Source: Candidatus Eiseniibacteriota bacterium (GTDB lineage Bacteria > Eisenbacteria > RBG-16-71-46 > CAIMUX01). From it: 64,000 nt of DNA. This document shows positions 62,747 to 64,000 of this stretch, piece by piece (position 1 is the stretch's first letter; each line of letters opens with the position of its first letter). The notes beneath the pieces are model-generated. The model made no database searches. It had not been told where the DNA came from and worked only from the letters and a program-made list of their open reading frames with translations. The position numbers and the translations under genes are program-made. Location: positions 248,001 to 312,000 of the forward strand of contig JADJQY010000001.1 in assembly GCA_016712505.1 (NCBI GenBank). Direction: 5' to 3'.

Positions 62747-63544
62747 ATGAAGCCCATCACCGCCGTCCGCCTCGGCATCGTGGGAGCGCTCGGCGTGTTT
62801 CTGATCGTCCCCGGCCTCAGCGGTCAGGGGTCAGCCCACGGCACGGAGTTTCCTCGCCCGACGGGATACGTGAACGACTTCGCCGACGTGATCCCGCAGA
62901 CGGCTGAGGCGCGAATCGAGGCGGCGCTCGTCCGGGTCGACCAGGAGCTCAAACTTCAGATCGCGGTCGTGACCATGCCGAACCTGGGCGGAGAGGACTA
63001 CATCGACTACGCGAACCGACTGTTTGCCGATTGGAAGATCGGGAGCCAGGAGACCGATCGCGGGCTGCTCATGCTCAATGCGATCGAGGAGCGCCGGATC
63101 AAGGTCGAGGTTGGCTATGGTCTCGAAGGAGTCCTTCCCGACGGTCGTGTCGGGCGCATCCTGGACTCCGACGTCGTGCCCTATCTCAAGCAAGGTGACT
63201 ACGCCAGCGCCTACCTTTCCGGACTGCGCGGGCTGCTCGAACCAATTCTGGTCGACATGGGGCGCGATCCGGCGGAAGCGTCGCAACTGCTGTCGGTCGG
63301 GCCACGAGAACGCCGGGCCAAACCGACGGTCGATGTGGAGTTCGATCTCCGCGGCCTGGTCTTCCTCGTGCTCTTCATCATCTTCATGACTCGCGGACGA
63401 CGCAGGACCTACTGGATCGGTGGGCCGGGCGGCTTCGGCGGCTTCGGTGGTTTTGGCGGGGGAGGGAGTCTGGGCGGCGGCGGTGGTTTCGGCGGGTTCG
63501 GGGGAGGATCGAGCGGCGGCGGCGGCGCCGGACGCGGGTACTGA
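62747..63544 (+). CDS. TPM-domain (YgcG/DUF477) membrane protein with Gly-rich tail
   Basis: 265 residues. A signal sequence (LGIVGALGVFLIVPGLSGQG) is followed by the TPM domain (~residues 38-170: GYVNDFADVIPQTAEARIEA, LQIAVVTMPNLGGEDYIDYA, DWKIGSQETDRGLLML, EVGYGLEGVLPDGRVGRILD). Then come a membrane helix (~203-218, LVFLVLFIIFM), a basic segment and a glycine-rich tail with GGFGG repeats and few other residues. This is the standard layout of bacterial TPM proteins, which are linked to envelope or photosystem-type protein quality control; the exact role is unknown. It starts 7 bases after ileS and is probably co-transcribed. Confidence 0.92.
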   Translation: MKPITAVRLGIVGALGVFLIVPGLSGQGSAHGTEFPRPTGYVNDFADVIPQTAEARIEAALVRVDQELKLQIAVVTMPNLGGEDYIDYANRLFADWKIGSQETDRGLLMLNAIEERRIKVEVGYGLEGVLPDGRVGRILDSDVVPYLKQGDYASAYLSGLRGLLEPILVDMGRDPAEASQLLSVGPRERRAKPTVDVEFDLRGLVFLVLFIIFMTRGRRRTYWIGGPGGFGGFGGFGGGGSLGGGGGFGGFGGGSSGGGGAGRGY

Positions 63545-63552
63545 GCCGACGC

Positions 63553-63578
63553 GTGGTGCCGACTCATCTCGGCGCCAC
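63553..63578 (+). terminator. Hairpin terminator after the TPM gene
   Basis: A 10-base stem GTGGTGCCGA/TCGGCGCCAC, with one G-U pair and a 6-base loop, starts 8 bases after the stop codon. It probably ends the ileS-TPM unit, though there is no T-run. Confidence 0.55.
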
Positions 63579-63746
63579 CCGATCCGCGAGTGGCCCCAGT
63601 GCTGACTTCCCCGAGTTGTGGGCTGCCCGAGTTTTGGGGCTGTCCGCTCCTCACTCCGATCGCGAGCCTATCGCGCGGCAGATTGAACGAGTACTGTGAT
63701 CCGTTCCCAGGGGGCCGCGGCTGACGCACAAGGATGGACCGCAGGA

Positions 63747-64000
63747 ATGAAGAAGATCGACGAGGTGGTGAACGATTTCGTGGCCGATGTTCGCGGGGCG
63801 ACCGGCGGCGCGCTTCGTTCGGTCGTCCTCTACGGGAGTGCCGTGACCGACGACTTCGTGGCGGAACGATCCGATTTCAACTTCGTCATTGTGCTGACTG
63901 AAGTCTCCCACGCCTCGCTCGACCGGATGTCGCCCTTGGCCAAGCGGTGGCACAAACGGAGGGTCTCGACCCCGATCGTGGTCGACCCGCAGTTTCTGCC
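63747..64000 (+). CDS. Nucleotidyltransferase-domain protein, cut by right edge
   Basis: 84 residues are visible from the ATG at 63747, preceded by CAGGA. The sequence VVLYGSAVTDDFVAERSDFN followed by FVIVL is the pol-beta-type nucleotidyltransferase motif GSx10DxD-like, with the second acid replaced by Asn (SDFNFVIV). VVDPQFL near the edge fits the next strand. The changed second acid may mean altered catalysis or a related non-catalytic protein. The rest of the gene is outside the window, so the family cannot be settled. Confidence 0.7.
   Translation, partial: MKKIDEVVNDFVADVRGATGGALRSVVLYGSAVTDDFVAERSDFNFVIVLTEVSHASLDRMSPLAKRWHKRRVSTPIVVDPQFL

Overview
The window is GC-rich bacterial chromosome built around a replication-origin region. 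To the left of dnaA the housekeeping genes run leftwards (rpmH, rnpA, yidD, yidC, khpB, rsmG, then parA, parB, an M23 peptidase and a bactofilin). To the right they run rightwards (dnaA, dnaN, dciA, gyrB, gyrA, rex). This is the usual divergent order around oriC. Two features suggest a didermic lineage of the wider FCB group, such as Candidatus Eisenbacteria or a relative: four large secreted proteins carry FlgD-like C-terminal sorting tails, and there is a copper/silver RND efflux system. That placement is inference, not a measured phylogeny.

Left arm (1-19.6 kb). It holds the start of an M36-type metallopeptidase cut by the window edge, and two paralogous secreted multihaem cytochromes in tandem. 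A Cus-type operon follows: a Cys-rich leader protein, then TolC-like, CusB-like and CusA-like genes, with a GNAT gene overlapping the end of cusA. After it come an EamA transporter, a TMTC-like membrane protein with TPRs, a CDF metal exporter and an FGE-fold lipoprotein that lacks the catalytic cysteines.

Origin region (19.6-38.1 kb). Three parS sites lie in and near parAB. DnaA boxes occur in three clusters: 19865-19930, 28990-29408 and 31009-31026. The last cluster is followed by a GC spacer and four TAC triplets, which matches the basal unwinding system described at Bacillus oriC, so this is the best oriC candidate. recF is missing between dnaN and dciA, and mnmE/mnmG are missing beside rsmG. 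An intrinsic terminator separates the rpmH-rsmG operon from parAB.

Right arm (38.1-64 kb). The first unit encodes a sigma factor, a zinc-finger membrane anti-sigma factor, a secreted TPR-CHAT protease, a small secreted membrane protein and a FlgD-tailed secreted protein (38373-44545). It looks like an uncharacterised envelope-signalling cassette. MATE and deoxynucleoside kinase genes follow on the opposite strand. Next are a SWIM-SNF2 helicase and a GHKL ATPase with an embedded Ig-like region, then a MerR regulator overlapping a VIT/VWA gene. The arm ends with a FG-GAP propeller protein with a FlgD tail, ileS with unusual signature motifs, a TPM-domain protein and a nucleotidyltransferase cut by the right edge. 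I saw no rRNA, tRNA, CRISPR array, insertion sequence or prophage.
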